Positions 27,341 to 35,526 of a stretch of 64,000 bases of DNA are shown one piece after another. The position numbers were made by a program, and so were the translations under genes. The stretch comes from DATFDN01 sp963756495 (GTDB lineage: Bacteria; Pseudomonadota; Alphaproteobacteria; Acetobacterales; Acetobacteraceae): assembly GCA_963756495.1 (NCBI GenBank), contig CAVWNS010000005.1, positions 620,001 to 684,000 of the forward strand, read 5' to 3'. The notes under the pieces were generated by a model. It saw nothing but the letters and a program-made list of their open reading frames with translations, was not told the DNA's origin and ran no database searches. Within the stretch, counting starts at the first letter, position 1, and every line of letters begins with the position of its first letter.

Positions 27341-28842
27341 GGCGCCAGCGTCGCCTGGCGCAGGCCGCGCAGCGAGCGGGTCGGGCTAATCGTGAAGCCG
27401 CCCAATGCGGTGCGCTCGGCGGTGAACAGCGTGCCGTAAGCGACATGGATGGCGGGACCGGTGCAGGCGAGGATGCGCTGTGCCTGGTCATAGAGCGACT
27501 TGCGCCGGGAGGGATCGGTGGACGTGCGTGCCTCGCCCAGGATCTTGTCGAGCTGCTTGTTGCTGTACTTGTAGACGTTGGTGGCCCCGCCGGTCTGGAA
27601 GGAGCGGCCGAAATAGTCGTCCGGGTCCGGACCACCGCTGTTGAGCGAGGCGAAAGCCGCAAAGTTGCCGCCACGCCAGTCCTGGATGAAGCGTCCGGCC
27701 TCCTGCACGTTCAAGGTGAACTCGATGCCCGCGCGCTTGGCTTGCGCCTGCACCACCTGGGCCATATCGACCACCTGCGGCAGGCTGCCCAGCACATTCA
27801 TCGTCACCTTCAGCGGCAGCGCGACGCCGGCCTGACGCAGCAGCGCCTTCGCCCGGTCCGGGTCCGGTGCATAGCAGGGAAAGGCGGAGGTCGGGAGCGC
27901 CCAATCCTTCAGCGCCGGCGACAGCGGGCCGGCCGGCGTGCCCTGGCCCAAATAGGCGGCCTGCACCAGCTGCGCGCGGTCGATCGCGTAGTCCAGGGCC
28001 TCCCGCGCTTCCGGCTTGTCGAAGGGCGGGCGCGACGCGTTCAGGCCGATGACGCTGTACGCGAGGTCCTGGGTGCTCTGCACCCGCACCGCCGGCTGCG
28101 CCCTGAGTTGCAGCGCGGTCGCCGCGTCGATCCCGGGCAGCAACTGGTACGCGCCGCCTGTCAGGCCGAGCTGGCGGGTCGCCGCCTCGGGGACGATGTT
28201 GAAGCGCAGCCCGGCGAGCTTGGGCAGCTCCGTGTCCCAGTAGGCGGCGTTGCGGTCGAGCGCGATCAGCGTGTTGGCGATCCACTCGCGGAAGGCGAAC
28301 GGGCCGGTGCCGTCGGGATGCCGGGCGAGGTCCAGGCCGCCGCTCGCCGCCGCGGCGGGTACGATCGCGAGTGTCGCGAGCTGCGTCAGGAACGGGGCGG
28401 AGGGCGAGGCGAGCACGAACCGCACCCCGTCCGCGCCGTCCGGCTCCGTGGTCTGGAGCATGCCGAAGCGCGAGGCGAATGGCGATCCCGTCTTGGGGTC
28501 GCGCACCCGCGCCACCGATGCCACGACATCGGCGGGCGTCACCGGGCTGCCGTCATGGAACCGGGCATGGGCGCGCAGGCGGAAGACGTAGGTGAGCCCG
28601 TCCGGCGAGACGGTCCACCCGCTGGCCAGGCCGGGGACCACGCGCAGATCGGCATCGATCGCGGTCAGTCCCTCGTAGATCGTGCTGTTGACGAGCTGGG
28701 TGGAGAAAGCGGTCGCCACATGGGGGTCGAGCCCGACGGGCGACTGATCGACCGCGATCTGCAGGGTCTGGGCTCCGGCACAGGGCGCGAGCGCCACCGC
28801 GATGGAGGCCACGAGTGCGCGCGCCGTCAGCTTGCCAATCAT
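27337..28842 (-). CDS. ABC transporter substrate-binding protein, SBP family 5
   Basis: 501 residues from ATG 28842 with GGAG upstream. Residues 1-24 are a signal peptide ending CAGAQT. The mature protein has the family 5 landmarks VGLDPHVATAFSTQLVNSTI, HARFHDGSPVTPADVVASV, PFDKPEAREALDYAIDR and YCYAPDPDRAKALL-like PCYAPDPDRAKALLRQAG. Family members bind di- and oligopeptides and, in several bacteria, muropeptides. It is first in an operon with two permeases, murQ and nagA, divergent from anmK, so a muropeptide ligand is the best guess. No ATPase gene is linked. Confidence 0.92.
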   Translation of the reverse strand: MIGKLTARALVASIAVALAPCAGAQTLQIAVDQSPVGLDPHVATAFSTQLVNSTIYEGLTAIDADLRVVPGLASGWTVSPDGLTYVFRLRAHARFHDGSPVTPADVVASVARVRDPKTGSPFASRFGMLQTTEPDGADGVRFVLASPSAPFLTQLATLAIVPAAAASGGLDLARHPDGTGPFAFREWIANTLIALDRNAAYWDTELPKLAGLRFNIVPEAATRQLGLTGGAYQLLPGIDAATALQLRAQPAVRVQSTQDLAYSVIGLNASRPPFDKPEAREALDYAIDRAQLVQAAYLGQGTPAGPLSPALKDWALPTSAFPCYAPDPDRAKALLRQAGVALPLKVTMNVLGSLPQVVDMAQVVQAQAKRAGIEFTLNVQEAGRFIQDWRGGNFAAFASLNSGGPDPDDYFGRSFQTGGATNVYKYSNKQLDKILGEARTSTDPSRRKSLYDQAQRILACTGPAIHVAYGTLFTAERTALGGFTISPTRSLRGLRQATLAP

Positions 28843-28945
28843 GCGCTTCTCCTTCGCCCGTGCGCCGGCTACCGATACCGGCGGCAACGGCGCCAGGGCA
28901 AGAAGGGCCCGGGTCGGAAGGCGAGGCAAGGAGGAGGGTGGGCGG

Positions 28946-30112
28946 ATGCGGCTGGCGCTGGGGCTGATCAGCGGCACGTCGATGGACGGCATCGACGCCG
29001 CGGTGATCGAGACCGACGGCGAGCGCGTGGGCGCGCGGCTCGGCGCGGTGACGCTGCCCTATCCGCCGGCGCTGCGGACCAAGTTGCTGGCGATCGCGGC
29101 CGATCCGGCGCGGGCGGAAGCCGATCCGTTGCCGGCGGTCGAGCGCGCGGTCACGCACGCCAACGCGACGGCGGCACGCGCGGCCCTGGCGCGCGCGAGA
29201 CTGACGGACCGCGAGATCGGGGCGGACCGCGAGATCGGGGCGGACCGCGAGATCGGGGCGGAGCGCGAGATCGGGGAGCGCGGGATCGCGGTGGTCGGGC
29301 TGCACGGGCAGACGGTGCTGCACCGGCCGGAGCGGGGCTTCACGCGCCAACTTGGCGACGGCGCCTTGCTGGCGCGCCTGCTCGGGATCGACGTGGTCGC
29401 CGCATTCCGGCTGGTTGATGTGGCGTCGGGCGGACAGGGGGCGCCGTTGGCGCCGCTCTATCATGCCGCGCTCGCGCGTGACCTGGCGCAGCCGCTGGCC
29501 GTGCTGAACCTGGGCGGCGTCGCCAACGTCACGTTCCTGGATGGCGATTCGGTGATCGCCTTCGACACCGGCCCGGCGAGCGCGATGCTCGACGACTGGG
29601 TGCGCCGGCACACGGGATTGGCGTTCGACGACGGCGGTCGCATCGCGGCCACGGGCCAGGTGGATCAGGTACGGCTGGGGCTGCTGCTCGCGCATCCGTT
29701 CTTCCGCGCGGTGCCCCCGAAATCACTGGATCGAAACGATTTTCCGCTGTCCGCCGTGGCGGATCTGTCCCTGCCGGACGGTGCCGCCACGCTCGCCGCG
29801 TTCACCGTCGCCTCGGTCGCCCAAGCGCTGGCCCATCTTCCCGCCCGACCTCGCCGTTGGCTCGTCACTGGTGGCGGGCGGCACAATGCGACGCTGATGG
29901 CGGGCCTCGCGCGTGCGCTGGGAGCACCGGTCGAGCCCGTGGAGACTGTCGGCTGGGACGGCGACGCGCTGGAGGCGGAGCTGTTCGGCTTCCTCGCCAT
30001 GCGCAGCCTGCGCGGGCTGCCGCTCAGCCTGCCCTCCACCACGGGCGTCCCAAGGCCAATGCCAGGCGGAGTTCTGCATCGTGCTGAAGATCTACCTGCG
30101 ACGGGCGGGTGA
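28946..30112 (+). CDS. anmK: anhydro-N-acetylmuramic acid kinase
   Basis: 388 residues from ATG 28946, with AAGGAGG 16 bp upstream. AnmK converts 1,6-anhydroMurNAc to MurNAc-6-P, the substrate of MurQ. The ATP-binding and sugar-binding landmarks are present: LALGLISGTSMDGIDAAVIE, VGLHGQTVLHRPE, LNLGGVANVTFL, AFDTGPASAMLDDWV and LVTGGGRHNATLM. An 18-bp in-frame tandem repeat (29207-29278) adds four copies of DREIGA-like residues before strand VVGLHGQ, an unusual insertion. It is divergent from the transporter-murQ-nagA operon. Confidence 0.94.
   Translation: MRLALGLISGTSMDGIDAAVIETDGERVGARLGAVTLPYPPALRTKLLAIAADPARAEADPLPAVERAVTHANATAARAALARARLTDREIGADREIGADREIGAEREIGERGIAVVGLHGQTVLHRPERGFTRQLGDGALLARLLGIDVVAAFRLVDVASGGQGAPLAPLYHAALARDLAQPLAVLNLGGVANVTFLDGDSVIAFDTGPASAMLDDWVRRHTGLAFDDGGRIAATGQVDQVRLGLLLAHPFFRAVPPKSLDRNDFPLSAVADLSLPDGAATLAAFTVASVAQALAHLPARPRRWLVTGGGRHNATLMAGLARALGAPVEPVETVGWDGDALEAELFGFLAMRSLRGLPLSLPSTTGVPRPMPGGVLHRAEDLPATGG
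29207..29278 (+). repeat. 18-bp tandem repeat, 4 copies, inside anmK
   Basis: Three identical copies of GACCGCGAGATCGGGGCG (29207, 29225, 29243) and a fourth with three changes (29261-29278). Each unit is six codons, DREIGA or EREIGE, so copy-number change keeps the frame. Confidence 0.9.
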
Positions 30113-30147
30113 CCACGGGGTCGGGCTGAGCACCCGCCGGTCGCGCC

Positions 30148-31614
30148 CTATGCGGCCAGCACGTAGAACAGCCCGGCTGCCACCGCGATGGTGACGGGCA
30201 GCGTGAACACCCAGGCAAGCGCGATCCGCATCAGCATGCTGCTGTTGATGCCCGACCCTGAGCCGACCATGGTCCCCGCGATGCCCGACGTGATGATGTG
30301 GGTCGTGCTGACCGGCAGGCCCGTGAAGCCGGCTGTCGCGATCAGCCCCGCGCCGACCAGCTCCGCCGAGGCGCCCTGCGCCGGCGTCAGATGGGTGTTG
30401 CCCACCCGCTCGCCGAGCGTGTGCACGATGCGCTTGTAGCCAATCATCGTTCCCAACCCCAGGCATGTGGCGCTGAGGACCCGGACCCACCACGGCGCAT
30501 ATTCGACGGAGGGACGCACGGCGCTATGGATACGGTTCGCCTCGGCTTTCTCTGCCTTGCTCGCCTTGGGATTTGCCGCAACTGCCTTCAGCTCCCCCAC
30601 CAACCGGTACACCTCGTCGCGCAATGCCGAGCGGCTCGCCTTGGGGCCTTGCTGCGGTTCGGCGCCCGGCTCCGGTCGCTGCGACGATCCCGTTCCCGAC
30701 ACGGGCGGAATCGAGGGCTGGCCGGGGGCCCCGACATTGGCACCGTCGGCGGCAAGGGCAGGGCCAGCCTGCTGAAGCCGGTTGGCGGCTTGCAGACCGA
30801 GCTGCTTCTGGTCGTCGCCGTATTTCTGGATCAGCGGCACGGCCGCGCGGGCCTCTTGGGCGAGTTGGCGTATCTGCGGACCGGCCTCGGGGTTCAGCGC
30901 GAACGTCGCCGGCATGAGCCCGATGATGGTGAGCATGATGAGCCCGATGCTCTTCTGCCCGTCATTGGTGCCATGGGAGAAGCTGACACTGGTGCAGGTC
31001 AGGATGAGGAGTCCGCGCACCCATTTCGCCGGAGGCCGGTCGCCGTGCGGCGGCTCGTAGAGATGAGGGTCCTTGATGAGGTGCCGGATGACGAAGTAAA
31101 GCGCCCCCGCGCCGAGAAAGCCGAGTATCGGGGAGACGGCAAGGGCGCGCAGGACAGTCCAGATCTGCTCCCAGTCCACGCTGTCGCGGATGCTGCGCGC
31201 GTTGACCAGCGCATCGCCAATGGCGATGCCCATCAGCGATCCGATCACGCAATGCGAACTCGAGTTGGGAATGCCGAAGTACCAGGTGAACACGTTCCAG
31301 GCCAGTGCCGTCGCGAAGAGCGAGACCAGCATCGGTACGGCCGGATCGCCATTCGGCGGGGAGAGGACGTCAGCCGGCAAAAGCTCGACCAGAGCGTAAG
31401 CGACCGCGATCCCGCCGATCAGCACGCCCAGGAAGTTCATGAAGCCAGACCAGATGACGGCCGGCCTCGGCTTGAGGGAGTTGGTATAGATCACGGTCGC
31501 CACGGCATTCGCTGTATCGTGGAAGCCGTTGGCGAACTCGAAAATGCAGACGAGGAGGAAACAGAATAGCAGGGCGGCCAGCGCCGCGGGCGAGGAAGGT
31601 GCGAGGTGGAGCAT
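30148..31614 (-). CDS. inorganic phosphate transporter, PitA family
   Basis: 488 residues from ATG 31614. It begins with a membrane helix leading into FEFANGFHDTANAVATVIYT, the Pit/PHO4 signature, which recurs in the second half as TGLPVSTTHIITSGIAGTMV. Other landmarks are WYFGIPNSSSHCVIGSLMG and SFSHGTNDGQKSIGLIMLT. A hydrophilic loop of about 130 residues rich in Pro, Gln and Ala separates the two halves. It should import phosphate with protons or metal-phosphate. It converges with anmK and is divergent from murA. Confidence 0.94.
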   Translation of the reverse strand: MLHLAPSSPAALAALLFCFLLVCIFEFANGFHDTANAVATVIYTNSLKPRPAVIWSGFMNFLGVLIGGIAVAYALVELLPADVLSPPNGDPAVPMLVSLFATALAWNVFTWYFGIPNSSSHCVIGSLMGIAIGDALVNARSIRDSVDWEQIWTVLRALAVSPILGFLGAGALYFVIRHLIKDPHLYEPPHGDRPPAKWVRGLLILTCTSVSFSHGTNDGQKSIGLIMLTIIGLMPATFALNPEAGPQIRQLAQEARAAVPLIQKYGDDQKQLGLQAANRLQQAGPALAADGANVGAPGQPSIPPVSGTGSSQRPEPGAEPQQGPKASRSALRDEVYRLVGELKAVAANPKASKAEKAEANRIHSAVRPSVEYAPWWVRVLSATCLGLGTMIGYKRIVHTLGERVGNTHLTPAQGASAELVGAGLIATAGFTGLPVSTTHIITSGIAGTMVGSGSGINSSMLMRIALAWVFTLPVTIAVAAGLFYVLAA

Positions 31615-31705
31615 TGCTTGCGCCTCACAATTGATGCGAGCGTCTGAACCCGTGCCCAGCTCCTATGTTGCCTGTGACACGCAAGCTTAACGAACGAAAG
31701 CGGTT

Positions 31706-31718
31706 CGATATTATATCG
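31706..31718. promoter_or_regulatory. AT-rich palindrome between pit and murA
   Basis: CGATATTATATCG is a perfect 13-bp palindrome, followed by AATAAT, in an otherwise GC-rich 213-bp divergent spacer. It could be a regulator site or promoter core; no known box was matched. Confidence 0.3.
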
Positions 31719-31827
31719 CAATAATATGCGGCGGACGACGATTCCGGGTTCAGGACCGCACGTCCGCGTTGCCCTGATACCGGCGCGTGGTCTAAGTGCG
31801 ATCCCGCAACGCCCGAGGACTGAACGC

Positions 31828-33090
31828 ATGGACCGCATCCGCATCCGCGGCGGCCGACCGCTCGCCGGAGAGATCGCGATCGGAGGGGCGAAGAACGCCG
31901 CCCTGCCGCTGATGGCGGCGGGGCTGCTGACCGAGGACCGGCTGGTGCTGGAGAACGTGCCCCGGCTGGCCGACATCGCCACCATGACGGACCTGCTCGC
32001 CGGCCACGGAATCGCGATCGATCCGATCGGCAATGACGGGCGCACGCTCTCGCTTGGCGGCCGGATCACCAGCACCGAGGCGCCGTACGACATCGTGCGG
32101 AAGATGCGTGCCTCCGTGCTGGTCCTCGGGCCACTGCTGGCGCGGGTGGGCGAGGCGCGCGTGTCGCTGCCCGGCGGCTGCGCGATCGGCACCCGACCGA
32201 TCGACCTGCACCTCAAGGGCCTCGAGCAGATGGGCGCCGAGATCAGCCTGGACGGAGGCTATGTCGATGCGCGGGTGCGGGGGCGCCTCAGGGGGGCGAG
32301 CATCGTGTTCCCGTTCGTCTCCGTGGGCGCGACCGAGAACCTGCTGATGGCGGCGGCGCTGGCGGACGGGCAGAGCGTGCTCGCCAATGCCGCGCGCGAG
32401 CCGGAGATCGCCGATCTGGCCGCATGTCTCGTGGCGATGGGTGCGCGCATCGAGGGGATCGGGACGGACCGGCTGGTGGTCGAGGGCGTGCCGCGCCTGC
32501 GCGCCGCGCGCCACCGCATCGTCTCGGACCGCGTCGAGACCGGGACGTTCGCCTGTGCCGCCGCGATCACCGGCGGCGCCGTCCGACTGCTCGGCGGCAG
32601 GCTCGAGCATCTGGGCGCGGTGGTTCGGACCATGCGCGACGCGGGCGTGGACATCGCCGAGGAGCCGGAGGCGCTGGTGGTGCGCCGGCTGAACGGGCTG
32701 CACGGGACCGATGCGATGACCGAGCCGTATCCGGGCTTTCCGACCGACATGCAGGCGCAGTTCATGGCGTTGATGTCGGTGGCCGAGGGCGCGGCGATGG
32801 TGACGGAGACGATCTTCGAGAACCGCTTCATGCACGTCCCGGAGCTGAACCGCATGGGCGCGCGGATCAACGTGCACGGCGCGTCCGCCATCGTGCGGGG
32901 CGTGCCGGAGCTGTCGGGGGCCCCGGTGATGGCGACGGATCTGCGCGCGTCGGTCTCGCTGGTGCTGGCCGGACTGGCGGCGAAGGGCGAGACGATGATC
33001 AACCGCGTCTATCACCTCGATCGCGGCTACGAGGCGGTCGAGCGAAAGCTGGCGGCGTGCGGGGCCGAGATCGAGCGGGTGGCGGGGTAG
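31828..33090 (+). CDS. murA: UDP-N-acetylglucosamine 1-carboxyvinyltransferase
   Basis: 420 residues from ATG 31828 (an upstream in-frame ATG at 31726 is poorly supported). MurA transfers enolpyruvate to UDP-GlcNAc in the first committed step of peptidoglycan synthesis. K22 (GGAKNAALP) and the active-site C118 (PGGCAIGTRPIDLH) are present, the latter meaning it should be sensitive to fosfomycin. Other landmarks are SVGATENLLMAAALA, YPGFPTDMQAQFMAL and ETIFENRFMHVPEL. It is a single gene followed by a strong hairpin. Confidence 0.96.
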   Translation: MDRIRIRGGRPLAGEIAIGGAKNAALPLMAAGLLTEDRLVLENVPRLADIATMTDLLAGHGIAIDPIGNDGRTLSLGGRITSTEAPYDIVRKMRASVLVLGPLLARVGEARVSLPGGCAIGTRPIDLHLKGLEQMGAEISLDGGYVDARVRGRLRGASIVFPFVSVGATENLLMAAALADGQSVLANAAREPEIADLAACLVAMGARIEGIGTDRLVVEGVPRLRAARHRIVSDRVETGTFACAAAITGGAVRLLGGRLEHLGAVVRTMRDAGVDIAEEPEALVVRRLNGLHGTDAMTEPYPGFPTDMQAQFMALMSVAEGAAMVTETIFENRFMHVPELNRMGARINVHGASAIVRGVPELSGAPVMATDLRASVSLVLAGLAAKGETMINRVYHLDRGYEAVERKLAACGAEIERVAG

Positions 33091-33102
33091 GATGGACCTC
33101 CC

Positions 33103-33133
33103 CGTCATGCTCGCGCTTGGCGCGAGCATGACG
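33103..33133. terminator. hairpin after murA
   Basis: A perfect 14-bp stem, CGTCATGCTCGCGC (33103-33116) with its complement (33120-33133), and a TTG loop, 12 bp after the murA stop. It lacks a long T run, so it may be a bidirectional terminator or a REP-like palindrome. Confidence 0.55.
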
Positions 33134-33169
33134 CTGAATAATGAGGCCGACCAGGGACGAGCGAGGATA

Positions 33170-33457
33170 TCAGCTCATCAGGTCGTAGAGATCGGCCCAT
33201 TCCGGGTTTGCCTTCTGGATGAGGCGCACCTTCCATGCGCGAGGCCAGTGCTTCACATTCCGCTCGCGGGCGATGGCCGCGCGGATGTCGTCGTGGAACT
33301 CGACATGCACAAGGCGCGTCAGGCTGTAGCGCTTCGTGAAGCCGTCAATGGCTCCGGTGCGGTGTTCCCAGGCACGACGCGCAATATTCGTCGTCGCGCC
33401 GATATAAATCGTTCCGTGCGGACGGTTTGTCGTGATGTAAACCCAGCCGCCACGCAT
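33170..33457 (-). CDS. GIY-YIG superfamily nuclease-domain protein
   Basis: 95 residues from ATG 33457. It is a single GIY-YIG domain of the UPF0213/YhbQ type: GWVYITTNRPHGTIYIGATT, then the conserved Arg of NIARRAWEH and the Glu region FHDDIRAAIARERNVKHW. Such short proteins are common, and their cellular role is unclear; some show DNA-nicking activity. It converges with murA across the hairpin. Confidence 0.9.
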   Translation of the reverse strand: MRGGWVYITTNRPHGTIYIGATTNIARRAWEHRTGAIDGFTKRYSLTRLVHVEFHDDIRAAIARERNVKHWPRAWKVRLIQKANPEWADLYDLMS

Positions 33458-33501
33458 TCGGCTTCTTTGAACGCGCAGGGGTTAAGAAACCCGGAAGCGC
33501 T

Positions 33502-34696
33502 TTAGCCGAAGACCTCCTCCCGCGCTTCGATCTTTGCCTCGTCCAGGTCCATCCCGATCCCCGGCTGATCGTTGGCGGACACCGCGCCGTCGCGCGGCAC
33601 GATCGGGTGCGCCAGGAAGTGCTGGTTGATGGCGTTCCACTTCACCAGGTACTCCTGGTAGGGCGTGTGAATGGGCGACTGGGTCAACGAGAAATGAATG
33701 CCGGCGGGCGATGAGTGTCCGTGCGGGATCACGATCAGGTCGTGCGCGGTGGCGTAGGCGGCGATCTTGAGCGTCTCCGACAGACCGCCGGCCCAGTAAA
33801 TGTCGGGCTGGAGCACGTCCAGCGCGCGGGCGTCGATGAAGCGCTTGAAGCCCCAGCGCGTGTATTCGTGCTCGGCGCCGGCCAGCGGGATGCGCACGCG
33901 CTCGCGCACGCGGGCGTAGCTCTCGACCCGGTCGGGCATGACCACTTCCTCCAGCCAGCGCGGGCGGAACTCCGCGATGCGCTCGGCCAATGCCACCGTG
34001 TAATTCGGGTCGAAGGACTGCCAGCAATCCAGCATGATCTCGCAGTCCTCGCCGAGCGCCTCGCGCAGCGTGCGGACCAGGGCGATGTTCATCCGCAGCC
34101 CGTCGGGCCCGCTCAGCGGGCCGTGGCGGAAGAACCATTTCTGCGCGGTGTAGCCCTGTGCCTGGAACTCCTGCGCGCGGGCGGCCACGCGGCCCATGTC
34201 GAGTACGTCGAAGCCGAGCATCGAGGCGTACGCAGGAACCGACGCGCGGGTCGGGCCGCCGAGCAGGCGGTACACCGGCTGACCCAGCCAGCGGCCCTTG
34301 AGGTCCCACAGCGCGCAATCGACCGCGCTGATCGCCAGCATCGAGTTCGCCCTGCCTTCCATGCACCATCAGCCGGTGCATCTGGTCCCACAGCTTCTCG
34401 TGCGCAATCGGGTCCTGACCCAGCAGGATCGGGCGCAGGCGACGGGCGATGTGCGTCGCCACCATGTCCGGCACCGGACCCGCCAGCCCGTGCGGGCCCC
34501 CGTCGGTCTCGATCCGCAGGAAGAACTGCTGGAAACGGAAGGCGTCGCGGGCGATCTGCTCGCCGCCCTCGAAATCGTTGCGGGTGCGGTATTCGGGATA
34601 GACGTCGATGGGGCGGACCAGCCGCTCCTCCCAGAATGGGCCCTCGGTGCGCATCGTGCCGGTCAGGCGCAGAAGGCGAACCGCCGTGATCCTCAT
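33502..34696 (-). pseudogene. enolase-superfamily dehydratase (rhamnonate dehydratase-like), frameshifted
   Basis: From ATG 34696 the N-terminal capping domain reads YPEYRTRNDFEGGEQIARDA and LWDQMHRLMVHGRQG. The frame then shifts near 34355, and the barrel continues as SMLAISAVDCALWDLKGRWL, YTAQKWFFRHGP, IMLDCWQSFDPNYT, WLEEVVMPDRVESY and LIVIPHGHSSPAGIHF. Metal-ligand D/E residues and the distal His are present. One base change splits the gene. The subgroup is closest by eye to L-rhamnonate dehydratase, but the substrate cannot be assigned. Confidence 0.85.
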
Positions 34697-34718
34697 GGAG
34701 TGATCCTCGTCGCTGTCC

Positions 34719-35438
34719 TCAGTCGGGATAGGCGATCCGGTAGGTCTCGGTCATCACCTCGTCAAGCCGGCGCCCCGGACGCCATACGCCCATGCCGCCC
34801 GCCTCCCTGTTGGCATCGGGATGCTGGCGCGGGCATTCCTGGGCGGCGTCGATCACGGTACGGACGGGAATCAGCGCGGTCCAGGCCGGGACGGCGTAGT
34901 CCTCCTCCTCGTCGTGGACGTCCATCGCGCGGATCTTGCCTGACGCCTCCTCGATCTCCATGCCGAGCACCGTGGTCGCCTTCGCCTCCTGCGTGGTGGG
35001 CGCGCGCAGCACGCGTGAGCGGCCGGGGAAGAAGCGGTCGATGAACGCATTCATCGCGCGCAGCTTCGCCTCGCCCTCGATCCGGTGGGCGTGGCCATAG
35101 GCCATCACGGCCCGATAGTTGATGGAGTGGTTGAAGCCGCAGCGCGCCAGCACCACCGCATCCATGTGCGTCACCGTCAAGCAGACCGGGATGTTGCGCA
35201 ACTCGGCGCGCAGCATCCGGCTGGCGGAGGACCCGTGCCAGTAGAGATGATCGCCCTCCCGCCAGAATGCGGTCGGCGTGCAGTAGGGCTGCCCGTCGAT
35301 GACATAGGCGATGTGACAGACCAGCGCGGCATCGAGGATCTCGTAAATCGTCTTGCGGTCGTAGCGGCCCCGGTCCGGCCGGCGCCGTACGCGGTTGCGA
35401 TCGGTCTTCGGGAAGGCGTCGTCGGGGCGGTCGGTCAT
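34719..35438 (-). CDS. pyridoxamine 5'-phosphate oxidase-like FMN-binding protein
   Basis: 239 residues from ATG 35438 (in-frame ATGs at 35450 and 35465 are possible). The split-barrel fold of this family is shown by IYEILDAALVCHIAYVIDGQPYCTPT, LYWHGSSASRML and CLTVTHMDAVVLARCGFNHSINYRAV. Members bind FMN or F420 and include nitroimidazole-resistance-like proteins and haem-utilisation-like proteins. It lies 22 bp upstream of the enolase-superfamily gene and likely shares its transcript. Confidence 0.85.
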   Translation of the reverse strand: MTDRPDDAFPKTDRNRVRRRPDRGRYDRKTIYEILDAALVCHIAYVIDGQPYCTPTAFWREGDHLYWHGSSASRMLRAELRNIPVCLTVTHMDAVVLARCGFNHSINYRAVMAYGHAHRIEGEAKLRAMNAFIDRFFPGRSRVLRAPTTQEAKATTVLGMEIEEASGKIRAMDVHDEEEDYAVPAWTALIPVRTVIDAAQECPRQHPDANREAGGMGVWRPGRRLDEVMTETYRIAYPD

Positions 35439-35526
35439 GCGGCGGTCCATGCTGCGGCCCGGCATGGAACAGGCGAGGCGTTTGAAAGTCAAAGCTTCTC
35501 GCTTGTTTGCATGCCGGCGGCACGGT

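Noticed and set aside
29207..29278. Tandem repeat considered as a CRISPR-like array
   Set aside because: Units are contiguous with no spacers and are in-frame inside anmK.
27445..29418. A 657-codon frame on the plus strand
   Set aside because: Antisense to the binding-protein gene and then out of frame with anmK; composition is Arg/Gly-rich shadow coding.
31660..31700. Possible Pho box upstream of the Pit transporter gene
   Set aside because: CTGTGAC occurs once but the second half-site at the expected spacing does not match, so no Pho regulation is claimed.
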